DNA from: Sperchopsis tessellata
Taxonomy: Eukaryota; Arthropoda; Insecta; Coleoptera; Hydrophilidae
Direction of reading: 5' to 3'
Assembly (NCBI GenBank): GCA_033557685.1
Contig: JAWQRN010000380.1
Coordinates: forward strand, 1-30,433
Length of the DNA stretch: 30,433 nucleotides
In this document: piece after piece, positions 22,029 to 30,433 of the stretch
Numbering within the stretch: position 1 is the first letter of the stretch
Layout of the letters: each line of letters starts with the position of its first letter
The notes under the pieces: model-generated
Databases searched by the model: none
Seen by the model: the letters and a program-made list of their open reading frames with translations, nothing else
What the model was told of the DNA's origin: nothing
Position numbers and translations under genes: made by a program

Positions 22029-23372
22029 TCAGTCCAACATTTTCTGGCTGCTTCATCCCAATATATTAACAAAAATAGTATTGTAAGGGTGAATCAATAA
22101 TGCAGCCTCGTTCGATAGCCTTTAAATTAGTCTATTTTTTTTAAGAAACATTAAATACAAAAGTTTTACGGCGTTATATTTTGTAACTTGTAAAATTACT
22201 TCGAACATTACACGATGGTCCGTTCTTCTATATCAGTATCAACTTTGTTATTTTAAATGACATACTATATATATTATTGCATTTTTGTATTACCTGATTA
22301 ATTTCCTTGAACATATTATAACTTAACCCTATATCAAAAATAAACCGTTTTTGAGATATTTTGAATTTTTTGAAAATTTAACAAAATTCAGAGTCTAACT
22401 AAAAGTTAAACAACTACGTCATTCTACAAATACAAATTTAATGTTATTCAACAATGGCTTAAGGAAAATATGTGACATTTCGAATAAAGAAAAATCTTGA
22501 AATATTAAACAGGGCGTTCTAAATGTTGTCGTTGCTAAATTTCAAATGCCAAAAAATCATTTTTCTTAAATAACACCCCTTGTATATGTTACCATCTTTA
22601 CACGTAGAATTAAATTCTCTTCAATTTTTTTAAAGGATGTTCTATACGCAAAGTTAATAGTTTTAGTGTTTTCTAATTAAAATCTGCTGTGAATATATCA
22701 TATTATGTCAAGGTTGTTTTGAACAAATGACAATTGTCATAAAGCAAAATGCTAACAATAACAAGAATAAAAGATCCATGTTAGGAAACATGAAGGAATA
22801 TTCACCTGTAAAATGTACCTTTAAGCGAAAGACTATCATCCATGGAGAAATGGCTTTTGATATATGCAGAAAAACTAAAGAAACATAACATTCACAACAT
22901 GTGCCCATTTTCAGTAGACAAGAATCAATGTAAAATTAATAACATTAATCAAAGAATATCGTCTATACCGACTGATAAGGACAACGCCATCTAACACTCT
23001 AACCGGGAGCCAAAACGAAATCAATATAATTCAATATTATATCCTAGGTTACATTAACATAGTACAATGTCAATGAAAATTAAGGTAGAAAAATTGTGCA
23101 TTAATGTTTATCAATACAACTATTTGGTGAATATCATAAAGTTAAAATAATTGTAATGAATACACCAGGAAAGTAAGTGCAATAAAATTATTGTAATTCA
23201 AATACTCCATCTAGTGGCGGATATGTATGTTACGTAAAGAACTTAAGAGTTACCATCACTACAATTACAAATAACAAAACAAGATAAGCAGGGTTTTTTA
23301 GTAAACAAAAATAGCAGGGTACAGCATGAGACAAAGGTGTGAGTCAATACCAGAATCCTAGATCTCACAACT
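22029..23372. other. AT-rich spacer, no recognisable gene
   Basis: No gene recognised. At 22511-22590 short words resembling widespread insect repeat borders occur (CAGGGCGTTCT and ACACCCCTTGTATA), which may be the remains of a small element. Confidence 0.45.
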
Positions 23373-23671
23373 AAGAAGGAATATACAGTACATAGACTTC
23401 AGAATTTCCGGGAGATAACCGTTTGTTGGTTATTCTCGTTGCCGACTTTTCGTCCACTATTGCAGGGGATATTATCAAGACATGTAGCTTTTAAAAATGC
23501 TAATGATAGATTGCCCATAGCACATTTCACAGCTACATGGCAATCTATAATTAGCACATTTAAGAGCTACATATCTTGATAATGGCCCTTGCAACTGTAG
23601 ACGAAACGTCGGCAAAAATAAAAGCCAACACACGGTTATCTCCCTGAAAACCTGAAGATAAGAAGGAATAT
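23373..23671. mobile_element. Foldback element copy A with 12-bp target-site duplication
   Basis: The element at 23385-23659 (275 bp) lies between direct repeats AAGAAGGAATAT at 23373-23384 and 23660-23671. Its ends are inverted: left GGGAGATAACCG and TTGCCGACTTTTCGTCC, right GACGAAACGTCGGCAA and CGGTTATCTCCC. The interior has loosely repeated units with TAGCAC and GAGCTACAT words. The right end contains TTGATAATGGCCCTTGCAAC and then GACGAAACGTC, which recurs in copy B and at the 3' end of the Penelope-like element near 25330. Confidence 0.8.
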
Positions 23672-23672
23672 T

Positions 23673-23940
23673 AATTATTATTATTTGGAAAACCAAGAAT
23701 AACATGGAGATACAGGACATATAGTTTTATCGAACAAACAAAAGGAATAAGAGATACAAAAGTGGGTTAGTGGATTAACTTAGATACAACTACATTGTAA
23801 CTTTCATTAATAGTCACAAGAATATGGAGTAAGTTTACAGTAAAAGAGATGGTTGTAAATATTTGCTAACACATACCATTTCGTTGTTCCCAAGTTTTAC
23901 TGCCGGGCGAAGATCCATATGGAAATACCTCGGTTAGACC
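23673..23940. other. Spacer, no recognisable gene
   Basis: AT-rich with no identifiable motif, up to the first unit of the duplicated Penelope-like segment. Confidence 0.5.
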
Positions 23941-24564
23941 TATTGTCTCATCACGAAACTGTCATAATCGGGAACTTGCAATGTAGTCCCGAACATTGTA
24001 TCTGTTTTTTTTCTCAGAGCTTATAACGTATGTTGATACCTTAACATTTGCGAAGGCGATCAGTAATTTTGTTATTCCAGAAAAATGTATAGTTTGTTCA
24101 CTGTACACCGTTGCAATTAGTTAAATATATCATTACTTTATAACTTCCTCCTACAGTTTACTATTGAGTTGGAGTCCGGTAACTTCCTACCTTTCTTGGA
24201 TACTAAGATATGTATATATGACACTACTATTAAGATGAAATGGTATAGTATTGTCTCATCTCGAAACTGTCATAATCGGGGACTTGCAATATTAGTCCCG
24301 AACATTGTATCTGTTTTTTTTTTCAGAGACCAAAGCGTATAACGTATGTTGTTACCTTACCATTTGCAAAGGCGATCAGTAATTTTGTTATTCCAGAAAA
24401 ATGTATAGTTTGTTCACTGTTCACCGTTGCAATTAGTTAAATATATTATTACTTTATAACTTCCTCCTACAGTTTACTATTGAGTTGGAGTCCGGTAACT
24501 TCCTACCTTTCTTGGATACTAAGATATGTATATATGACACTACTATTAAGATGAAATGGTATAG
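23941..24564. repeat. Tandem duplication of a Penelope-like element segment
   Basis: Unit 1 (23941-24248, 308 bp) and unit 2 (24249-24564, 316 bp) are adjacent direct copies, about 95% alike by eye. Each runs from TATTGTCTCATC to ATGAAATGGTATAG. Each contains a stop-rich, intron-like stretch ending in TTCCTCCTACAG, then an open segment FTIELESGNFLPFLDTKI. The main differences are a few substitutions and an 8-base insertion in unit 2 near 24329 (ACCAAAGCG region). High identity implies a recent duplication relative to the other relics here. Confidence 0.9.
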
Positions 24565-25390
24565 AAAAGTATGCAGTTTGGGTTGAAAAGATTTGCCACC
24601 CCTCATTGTTAACAAGAACCTCAAACTTTTACATAACTTATTTAAGAATAATTCTTATCCATTTGATGTCTGTTTTTCTTTTTCGTCCTCCAGTAGAGAC
24701 ATATCATGAGCCTAATGATAATGACATTACAAATTCTCAACCACCTATTACCCATGAAATTAAATACATGTGATTTCCTTAGTTTAATAAACTCCCCGCA
24801 AAAAAAGGGCTCGATATTAAATAGCACTAGTGTCATTATTCAGTACCCAATACAAAAAATTTCGCTAGTTCTCCATTCTTCAAAAGATGTCATCCCGTTG
24901 CAAAGCGAAGGAGTTTATCTAGTTCACTGTTCCTGTGGTAAGGTCTACATCAAAGAAACTAAGCGTACGATTACTACTTTAAAGGAGCAGGAACGCTGTA
25001 CTCGCTTTGGTCATATTATTCAGTCAGAAAAATCGCCATGAAAAGGGTCAAGCACTATGTTCCAAGATACTAAAGTCTTTCAAGGGAGATATCTTATTTT
25101 CCCAGAAAATTCCGAGAAGCCATTGAGGTTTATAATCCCCCGACAATATCAATAGGGACGGTGGGTCTAAACTACCCATTGCTTGGAGGATCCCCTCTCT
25201 CGTTTTTCTCCTCCTGCACTAAGTAACAACCGACTCCACTTATTGGCTATATAAACTTAATCCGACCGAGTATGTATCAATGCATTGAATTCATTCGTTG
25301 AAGTAACAGCACTCGCAATGAAAATGTTCCTTGCAACAGTGGACGAAACGTCTGCACTCTACACGGTTCCGCCCGGAAACAACATTCATA
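23941..25390 (+). pseudogene. Penelope-like element (PLE) fragment: RT end, linker, GIY-YIG endonuclease and 3' tail
   Basis: After each duplicated unit's TTCCTCCTACAG the frame reads FTIELESGNFLPFLDTKICI, matching the RT-thumb segment of PLEs where FTxExExxxxLPFLD is conserved. Unit 2 continues through KMKWYRKVCSLG and broken linker sequence to 24706-25041. There ISLVLHSSKDVIPLQSEGVY is followed by LVHCSCGKVYIKETKRTI. This is a GIY-YIG endonuclease with GVY and VYI motifs and the intervening cysteines; the usual glycine of YIGxT is lysine here. ERCTRFGHI follows. After 25041 the frame is broken. The 3' tail at 25321-25380 includes CCTTGCAACAGTGGACGAAA and ACACGGTT, shared with foldback copies A and B. 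Only the 3' half of a PLE is present and it is inactive. Confidence 0.8.
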
Positions 25391-26619
25391 TGTTTATAGA
25401 ATATGTTTAATTCCGTACAAATAATCCATATCCAAATTTATCTATGCAAGCATGAAACAATTACTGCAATATATAAGTAGAAATTGGCCATTCAAAACAA
25501 ATATCAAACTGCAAAACCTGATAGTTAAAGTAATAAAAAATAAGGGTTTTGCGGGAACTATCAAGTTTTTACATTCACCCTATGATGTGACCTTATTTGG
25601 GTAATGTCAAGAAAATTACAATACACGATAGTAAGAGAGTCTGTAGCCTTTTGAAACTTAACTCATTAAAATAAACCGTACGGCATGTAACCTTATAAAA
25701 GGAACTTAATACACAATTATGTAAGGGAATAAGTAACTTTAACTTTTGACGCATCTGCCCAACATATGTAGCTCTCAGTCAAAAAAGAAAGGGATTTTAA
25801 TTTAATGCGACGATTCGTTTGTCCGATGTAGGTCCTTTGACAATCTTTTGAACAACGAAGGACACAATCCCTCTAGAAGATCAAGGAGTTTACAAAGTGC
25901 TCTGTTTCGATTAATTAATGTAAAATTGAAGAGATACGTCCCATTGCATTGTGTGATATCGCTATACATAATTCTAATGTTTCCGTCCATCTAAAAATAT
26001 TAATTCCATAGAAACAGACTATTTTGTTACGAAAACTTTAGGTAAAATGTTTGGAATCTTTCATCTTGTTTTCCAATAAACAACGCAGATTAGCTTAGTA
26101 CATATTATATTTACATACATCTAATTGTCAACAATTACATTAACAATGATACTAAATAATTTTGTTCATAGATATTTGATCTTCTGATATCTTACTTAAA
26201 CATATATAATACGATTTTCCTATATTTTCTGGCCATAGTCGAGTTTTCATGGTTTAATTATATAAAATCCTTTATTTGTATTATTGTAATATTGCACCAC
26301 CAACAAAGTATCGCTTAGTATAAAATTTGATTTTAGAGGTTTACTTTGAATTTTAGTCTTCTAAATGATAAGTTTTAATGTATGCATATTGTCACAATAC
26401 TTAAGTAATAGGGAAAATGTTCTCAATATATTTTTTTTTAACAAGAAAGTCCACCATTTAATTTATACTAACCATCTACAGGGATATTTTAACGCTGCAC
26501 TTTAACGCAAAAATACATGCACAATAGATCGTTCAAAGGACGTCTGTCCATTGCGTATCTAAGACTGAGGAATAATAACTACAGATATTTTTAAAAACAC
26601 AATTCTTTACATAATTGGC
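25391..26619. other. Mostly unassigned; possible minus-strand PLE trace at 25600-25990
   Basis: On the minus strand around 25810-25750 frames read IKIPFFFD and RATYVGQMRQKLKL, loosely resembling the PLE motif in which xYKIPCxxC is followed by ATYVGQTxxxLxxR. It is short and frame-broken, so I leave it as a possibility. The rest is AT-rich with nothing identifiable. Confidence 0.3.
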
Positions 26620-26767
26620 TTTTGAAAGACTTAAATTTGTTCCTTTTCCTCTAAAAATGTTATAAATGTTTTCAGAGTTACAATGTTAGCACTGCTAAAG
26701 TTTAACATCTTATAGAAGTTTAACTTCTAACAGGTAAAGTAAACTCAACAAATATCAGTGTCAAACT

Positions 26768-27082
26768 AAGTCTATAATAATTCAGTACGTAGACTTCTAC
26801 GGCCACAGTAAATATCTTCAGGTTTTCCGGAAGATAACCGTGTGTCAAGATTTTTTTTTTCTTGACTAGCACTTGTGAGAGCTACATGTTATTCTATTAT
26901 TAGCACTTTTTAGAGCTGGTCGGCACCTAAAACAAGTAGTTTTCAGAGCTTCATAGAAATTTTTAATTAGCACTTTTAAGAACTACATGTCTTGATAATG
27001 TCCCCTGCAACGGCGGACAAAACGTCGGCAAAAAGCCAAAACACGGTTATCTCCCAGAAAACATGAAGATAAGTCTATAATA
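26768..27082. mobile_element. Foldback element copy B with 12-bp target-site duplication and preserved empty site
   Basis: The element at 26780-27070 (291 bp) lies between AAGTCTATAATA repeats at 26768-26779 and 27071-27082. Ends are inverted: ATCTTCAGGTTTTCCGGAAG then ATAACCGTGTGT on the left, ACACGGTTATCTCCCAGAAA and ACATGAAGAT on the right. The interior has three diverged units with TTAGCACTTTTAAGAGCTAC-like sequence. The right end carries GTCCCCTGCAACGGCGGAC, a perfect GUCC/GGAC hairpin, then AAAACGTCGGC. It shares CAGTAC(A/G)TAGACTTC at the left with copy A. The right arm of the surrounding inverted repeat (28452-28465) has the same site without the element. Confidence 0.85.
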
Positions 27083-27372
27083 CTTTAGATATCTTTTATA
27101 TGTATGAATAAGAAATTTTATTTTATAAATTATTTTCAATGTTAAACACGATAATTTAATAAGAATGAAATATTATTCCACTTCATTCCATTTTATCTAT
27201 TTATCGAAAATTGTATTTAATACCGAAAACTGTAGTTCTATAGAATAAGGTTTGGCATTGCAGCTTTGTCTTAAAAATAATAGAGTTACACCAGTACTAA
27301 TTATAAAAACTACAGCATTTACCTTTCAAACTAACGTCTAAAGCCCAACCAACCAACCAACCTTTCACCTGA

Positions 27373-27654
27373 GCCGTCTCGTAGCTCAGTGGCTAAGTAC
27401 TAGGCTACTAAGCGTGGGGTCTCGGGTTCAAGTCCCAGGGGCTTTTTCTGATTATGGAAAAGTCTTTGTAGTGCTCGTCTTCCGAGAGGTATGTAAAATG
27501 GTGGGTCCCGTGTATTGTAGGTAAAATTAAGACCACGTGCACGTAAAAGAACCCAATTCTAGTTATAACACTGGATGGGCCATAATTCCCAGGTGAGGGA
27601 CCCTAATTTCTAGCGTGGGTGATAGGCCGACGTCAAATAAACAAAAAGAAAACT
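27373..27654 (+). mobile_element. tRNA-derived SINE
   Basis: The head has RNA polymerase III promoter boxes: TAGCTCAGTGGCTAAG (A box, about 27382-27397) and GGGTTCAAGTCCC (B box, 27424-27436). This is a tRNA-like head of about 70 bases, but the cloverleaf is imperfect, so it is not a tRNA gene. The body contains GTAGTGCTCGTCTTCCGAGA, GGTGGGTCCCGTGTATTG and GTGCACGTAAAAGAACCC, and ends with GCGTGGGTGATAGGCCGACG followed by an A-rich tail (AAATAAACAAAAAGAAAA). The internal blocks resemble a conserved central domain shared among invertebrate SINEs; I do not name the family. No clear target duplication seen. Confidence 0.8.
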
Positions 27655-28250
27655 TCCAAACTCTAATGTTTTCCAGACCGAGAAAAGTCACTGCGAGCGT
27701 TTCACTAAGATCAATTATCTTTCCGTTTTTATCTAGCATCTATATCCACCACTTTCCTAAGAAAGTCGACACCGAGTTAGCCTTATATGTTGATGTCACA
27801 GCAGTATTACCTTCTTGTAGAGATTTGAAACTCGTGTAAGAGTAGTTTGAGAAGGGGCGTATTTAAGTGAAAGCAGAAAAAGCCAGGCTATCATATTTAA
27901 CCCGCGTCATATTCCAGAAAGTGAAAATTTTAGGTAAATAAATTATTTTGAGAACTTCAGTCAGTTATTTAGATTTAACATACATAAAGCGCTGACTTGG
28001 AAGGTTAACTATGACGCCGCTCCCTTATTTTTCATACACAGTTAAATTCATTTAGGTACCCATATTTAGGCCAGCGTTTCCAGGTCATTTTTTACGCAAA
28101 TGTGCCACGAAGTTATTTGCACCAGACACCGAAATTTTATTCTAACGATCAATTGCATAAACAGTGTCTTGAAATTACGTCGATTGTGGATTTAGGAGGT
28201 TTTGCTAGGACGACTCTAAAACTCCTTAAGATATTACGAAAAATTATTTG
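27655..28250 (+). pseudogene. Jockey-like LINE reverse-transcriptase fragment
   Basis: Starts immediately after the SINE tail. The open segment reads FPFLSSIYIHHFPKKVDTEL, then ALYVDVTAVLPSCRDLKLV. This corresponds to the RT block where SPxLFNIYISDIP is followed by LALYADDTALL. The two catalytic aspartates appear as D and V (YVDV), so the active site is lost. Downstream, KAEKARLSYLTR (normally NAEKTxxxxFTRR) and ILRTSVSYLDLTY (normally VKYLGVTLD) follow in order, then LPYFSYTVKFI and IFRPAFPGH. There are stops at 27838, 27848 and later. The fragment carries no 5' or 3' end. Confidence 0.7.
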
Positions 28251-28619
28251 TAGTTATTAACTTTTTGGGATTTTAAATATTTATCTATTTTATTGACTAT
28301 GATTTTCGTTATTAAATATAATTTTCGATAAAAAAATATAAAATGCAAGTGGAATAATATTTCCTCCTTTTATTAAATTATCGTGTTTAACGTAGAAAAT
28401 AATTTATAAAATAAAATTTCTGCTTCATACAAATAGAGATAGTTATCTAAAGTATTATAGACTTAGTTTGACTCTGATATTTGTTGAGTTTAATTTATCT
28501 GGTAGAAGCGAAACTTTTATAAGATGTTAAACTTCAGCAGTAATGACGCTGAAAACTACTAGTACTTAGTTTTTTTTAAGTTGATATTGAGCAAATTTAA
28601 GTAGCTCAAAAGGCAAGGC

Positions 28620-29000
28620 TATAGTTTCATTCGTAATTTAGCAATACATTTTTTTGCAGATAAATCGGAAATCAACAAAACCTGTTGTTTTTATTCCAGG
28701 CGATTTTCAAACGTCGTTCGTCATCGGTGACATTTCTAAGACGGAGTGTAAACCGCAGTTCAACTTGCAAGAGACCGTTGTGTGCTGCAGTTTCAAGTTG
28801 TGCAATTATGTAAAGAAAAATTATTAAGTATCTGCAGAAGTGTCTTAGATACACAATCGAGAACTAGGCGGTCTTTCAAAGACGTTCTATTTAAAATTTC
28901 GTTTAATAAATCGATCTATGGTGCATGTATTTTTATTCGAGGCATTAAAATATTCAAGTATATGGTTAGTATAAATAAATTCAGTGCCATTCCGTAGGAT
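28620..29000. other. Unassigned; splice-like acceptors but no identifiable exon
   Basis: Contains TTTTTTGCAG at 28650-28660 and TTTTTATTCCAG near 28699, followed by about 110 bases of low-stop sequence. No frame matches a family I know, and no MCTP continuation is visible. Confidence 0.3.
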
Positions 29001-29004
29001 CTCA

Positions 29005-29535
29005 CACTAAAACTTTTGTTTTCACACCACGGGTACCTGATCCGGTGCCGCAGGTGAATATGAGTATTTCTGGTGAAGAACCTAATATTACGTTTTTGAG
29101 TTTCCCATATGTCAAAGAACTAACTCCTAACAAAAAGCGACTTTTCAGGAACTTTAATATTCAAATTGATGATAGGAATATCACACTCATTAAGGGTGTT
29201 TTCCTTGAAGGGCCCACTTCCTGTCACGAATAAAAGCTCTGTAATTTATAGGCTGCCTAGTGGTGATTGCGAAATGTCATCTATTGGACACAGCAACACG
29301 CGGCTGAAACAGCGCTTACCCTCCCACAAGTCGAATTTACTTCACCGTCCCAATGCATGTGGATTAGCTTTGCACTTTAGTGGTACTGGTCGCCCCCTTA
29401 CTTTGACAATGTTAGTATTCTTAACACTGAACCCAACTATCAGAGGTGTTTTCTCGAGATGTGGTACATATTGAGTAATCCCCATTCTATCAACTTAAAG
29501 AAAGATACTGATAACATCAGAGCTATGTAATTTTG
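29005..29535 (+). pseudogene. Second Penelope-like element fragment (GIY-YIG region), different family
   Basis: An open segment from about 29045 reads FLSFPYVKELTPNKKRLFRN then FNIQ, matching the PLE linker where LPYVxGLTxKIxRLFRxxxI is usual. After a frameshift, SSVIYRLPSGDCEMSSIGHS and NTRLKQRLPSHKSNL follow (29238-29330). This is a GIY-YIG domain with VIYRLPxxxC and the IGxxxTRLxxRLxxHK motif; cysteine-to-serine and tyrosine-to-serine changes are visible. Then LALHFSGTG, and in another frame FDNVSILNTEPNYQR and CFLEMWYILSNPHSINL (29405-29500), the typical PLE C-terminus with its LEMxxI motif. Sequence differs clearly from the PLE at 23941-25390. Inactive through two or more frameshifts. 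Confidence 0.78.
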
Positions 29536-30433
29536 AGTAATGTTTTTCGGTTAAGGATATCTTGCCTGTCCTAGCTATACCTTAATGGGGTCTTGTTTTG
29601 TGTGGTGCATGTTTGCTTTCAGGCTCTGATTGTTCCTCGAATTATACGATTTATTCTTTGCCGGAATGTTTTGTTCCTGTACCTATTGATATACTACTTG
29701 AAACATGATGTATTATATCTACTCTCAGTAGTTACCTAATGGATCACATAAATGATCCAGTGTGTTATATGTTTTTATAAATCTATTTTAGTTACTTGAC
29801 TTTGCACGTTGTTGTCTCGTATTGTTGGTTTCATAAACATGGTACGTTTCCTTTTTCGATTGTTGTTTTTGGGGTTGATTATTTTTCGCGGTCGTATTTT
29901 GCTCCCTGATGAATTTAAATTTTCTTGTCTGGTTTTTCTGTTTTGTTATGAGTGAACTGCCAATTTGATTTTCTCTAATATGGAAGTTTTAGGTTTGACC
30001 TGTTGCTATGACTCGTTCTATAGTTATATGGCTGATTTCGCCATTGGTTTGTAATGAGTTGTGTAGTTTAATTGTAGTCGCCCAGGTCCACCTCGCTCGT
30101 GTTCGTTTTCTTTAATGTATTACACAAACTATATGTCTGTGACAGGTGAGTCCCTTTGTTTTGTGTTTGATTTGTGGCTCATGCCTGGCCTTTAATAAAT
30201 TTTCTTTTTTTTCCATTTTTCTTTGGTTTTTCTGTGTACATGAATATGATCCATTTTCTGATTTTCCATTGCATTGTAGATTTTGATTAAGTTGCGAATG
30301 GCAACGAAACTATGAAATAAAGTGTGAATGGCATAATTAAAGGATTTATAAATGATTTCCTGTTTGTTTTGACTGAATTTTCGATATTGATTCATAATTT
30401 CTCAGTGGAAGTTGCTAGTTGTGACGTGCATGT
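29536..30433. other. G/T-rich region, probable PLE 3' flank
   Basis: No coding blocks. The plus strand is strongly T/G-rich to about 30230. Short blocks are shared with 14030-14400 (TATAGTTATATGGCTG at 30019; a GGTGAGTCCCTTTGTTTTGT block at 30145). It may be the 3' untranslated part of the PLE at 29005-29535, but no terminus was found before the window ends. Confidence 0.4.

Larger units (their letters stand above)
26620..28615. repeat. Second large inverted repeat, interrupted in its left arm
   Basis: The left arm is 26620-26779 plus 27083-27240; the right arm is 28292-28615 in reverse complement. Landmarks include AAGTTTAACATCTTATA, AACTCAACAAATATCAG, GTCAAACTAAGTCTATAATA, AAATTTTATTTTATAAATTA and GTTAAACACGATAATTTAAT, each found in both arms. 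The left arm is split by foldback copy B (26780-27070). The loop, about 1 kb (27241-28291), holds the SINE and a jockey-like RT fragment. The arms themselves encode nothing recognisable. Confidence 0.85.

Noticed and set aside
23550..27030. GACGAAACGTC tails of the foldback copies and the PLE as true hammerhead ribozymes
   Set aside because: They keep a stem II-like GUCC/GGAC hairpin and GAAA or AAAA, but the CUGAUGA core reads UUGAUAA or worse and stem III with its cleavage triplet cannot be drawn. I treat them only as PLE-tail homology.
27373..27445. A functional tRNA gene
   Set aside because: The A and B boxes are good but acceptor stem pairing is poor, and a SINE body and A-rich tail follow without a terminator.
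28700..28780. Minus-strand CCGATGA followed by GAAAATCG as another hammerhead
   Set aside because: The core has a U-to-C change, stem II pairs only by using the first core G, and no UH cleavage site follows.
1..30433. CRISPR arrays, operons, ribosome binding sites or phage genes
   Set aside because: No regularly spaced repeats and no long intact bacterial-type frames; spliced exon structure and eukaryotic transposons dominate.

Overview
This window looks like non-coding, AT-rich animal DNA, most likely from an arthropod and probably an insect with a large, repeat-rich genome. The evidence is one spliced C2-domain exon of MCTP type with long flanking introns, mariner, DD41D, pogo/Tigger and hAT transposon relics, several non-LTR retrotransposon fragments, at least two Penelope-like element (PLE) fragments, and a tRNA-derived SINE. 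There are no bacterial-style operons. Nearly every long reading frame is a decayed transposon or the antisense shadow of one. The species cannot be named from sequence alone.

Layout. 0.3-1.9 kb: broken BED-finger hAT transposase, minus strand. 1.98-4.52 kb: 5'-truncated endonuclease/RT LINE, plus strand, interrupted by a 92-bp mariner-derived piece between 29-bp direct repeats. 5.34-6.52 kb: mariner with both terminal repeats. 6.76-6.99 kb: LINE endonuclease start, minus. 7.3-8.1 kb: short AT-rich palindromic and GATCGAT-rich repeats. 8.94-9.26 kb: second type of LINE RT, minus. 10.03-10.52 kb: inverted-arm element with a 15-bp target-site duplication and a hammerhead-like motif in each arm. 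10.77-12.6 kb: pogo/Tigger relic. 14.46-14.64 kb: small foldback MITE. 14.75-15.86 kb: DD41D transposase, minus. 15.9-20 kb: mostly unassigned AT-rich sequence. 20.0-20.14 kb: short element with a second hammerhead-like core. 20.671-20.835 kb: the MCTP exon, the only host coding sequence I can support. 20.98-22.03 kb: large inverted repeat directly downstream. 23.4-23.7 and 26.8-27.1 kb: two related foldback insertions, each with a 12-bp target-site duplication. 23.94-25.39 kb: PLE with a tandemly duplicated segment and a GIY-YIG domain. 26.6-28.6 kb: a second large inverted repeat whose loop holds the SINE and a jockey-like RT. 29.0-29.5 kb: a different PLE fragment.

The most interesting signal is a set of short non-autonomous elements of similar design. 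Each has two outward-facing copies of a PLE-like tail arranged as an inverted repeat, and three have 12-15 bp target-site duplications as expected from target-primed reverse transcription. One (10.03-10.52 kb) carries a minus-strand motif that satisfies nearly all hammerhead ribozyme rules, with perfect stem I, a very short stem III and a GUC cleavage site. Hammerheads with tiny stem III are known from Penelope-like elements; the divergent, paired arrangement is what deserves checking.
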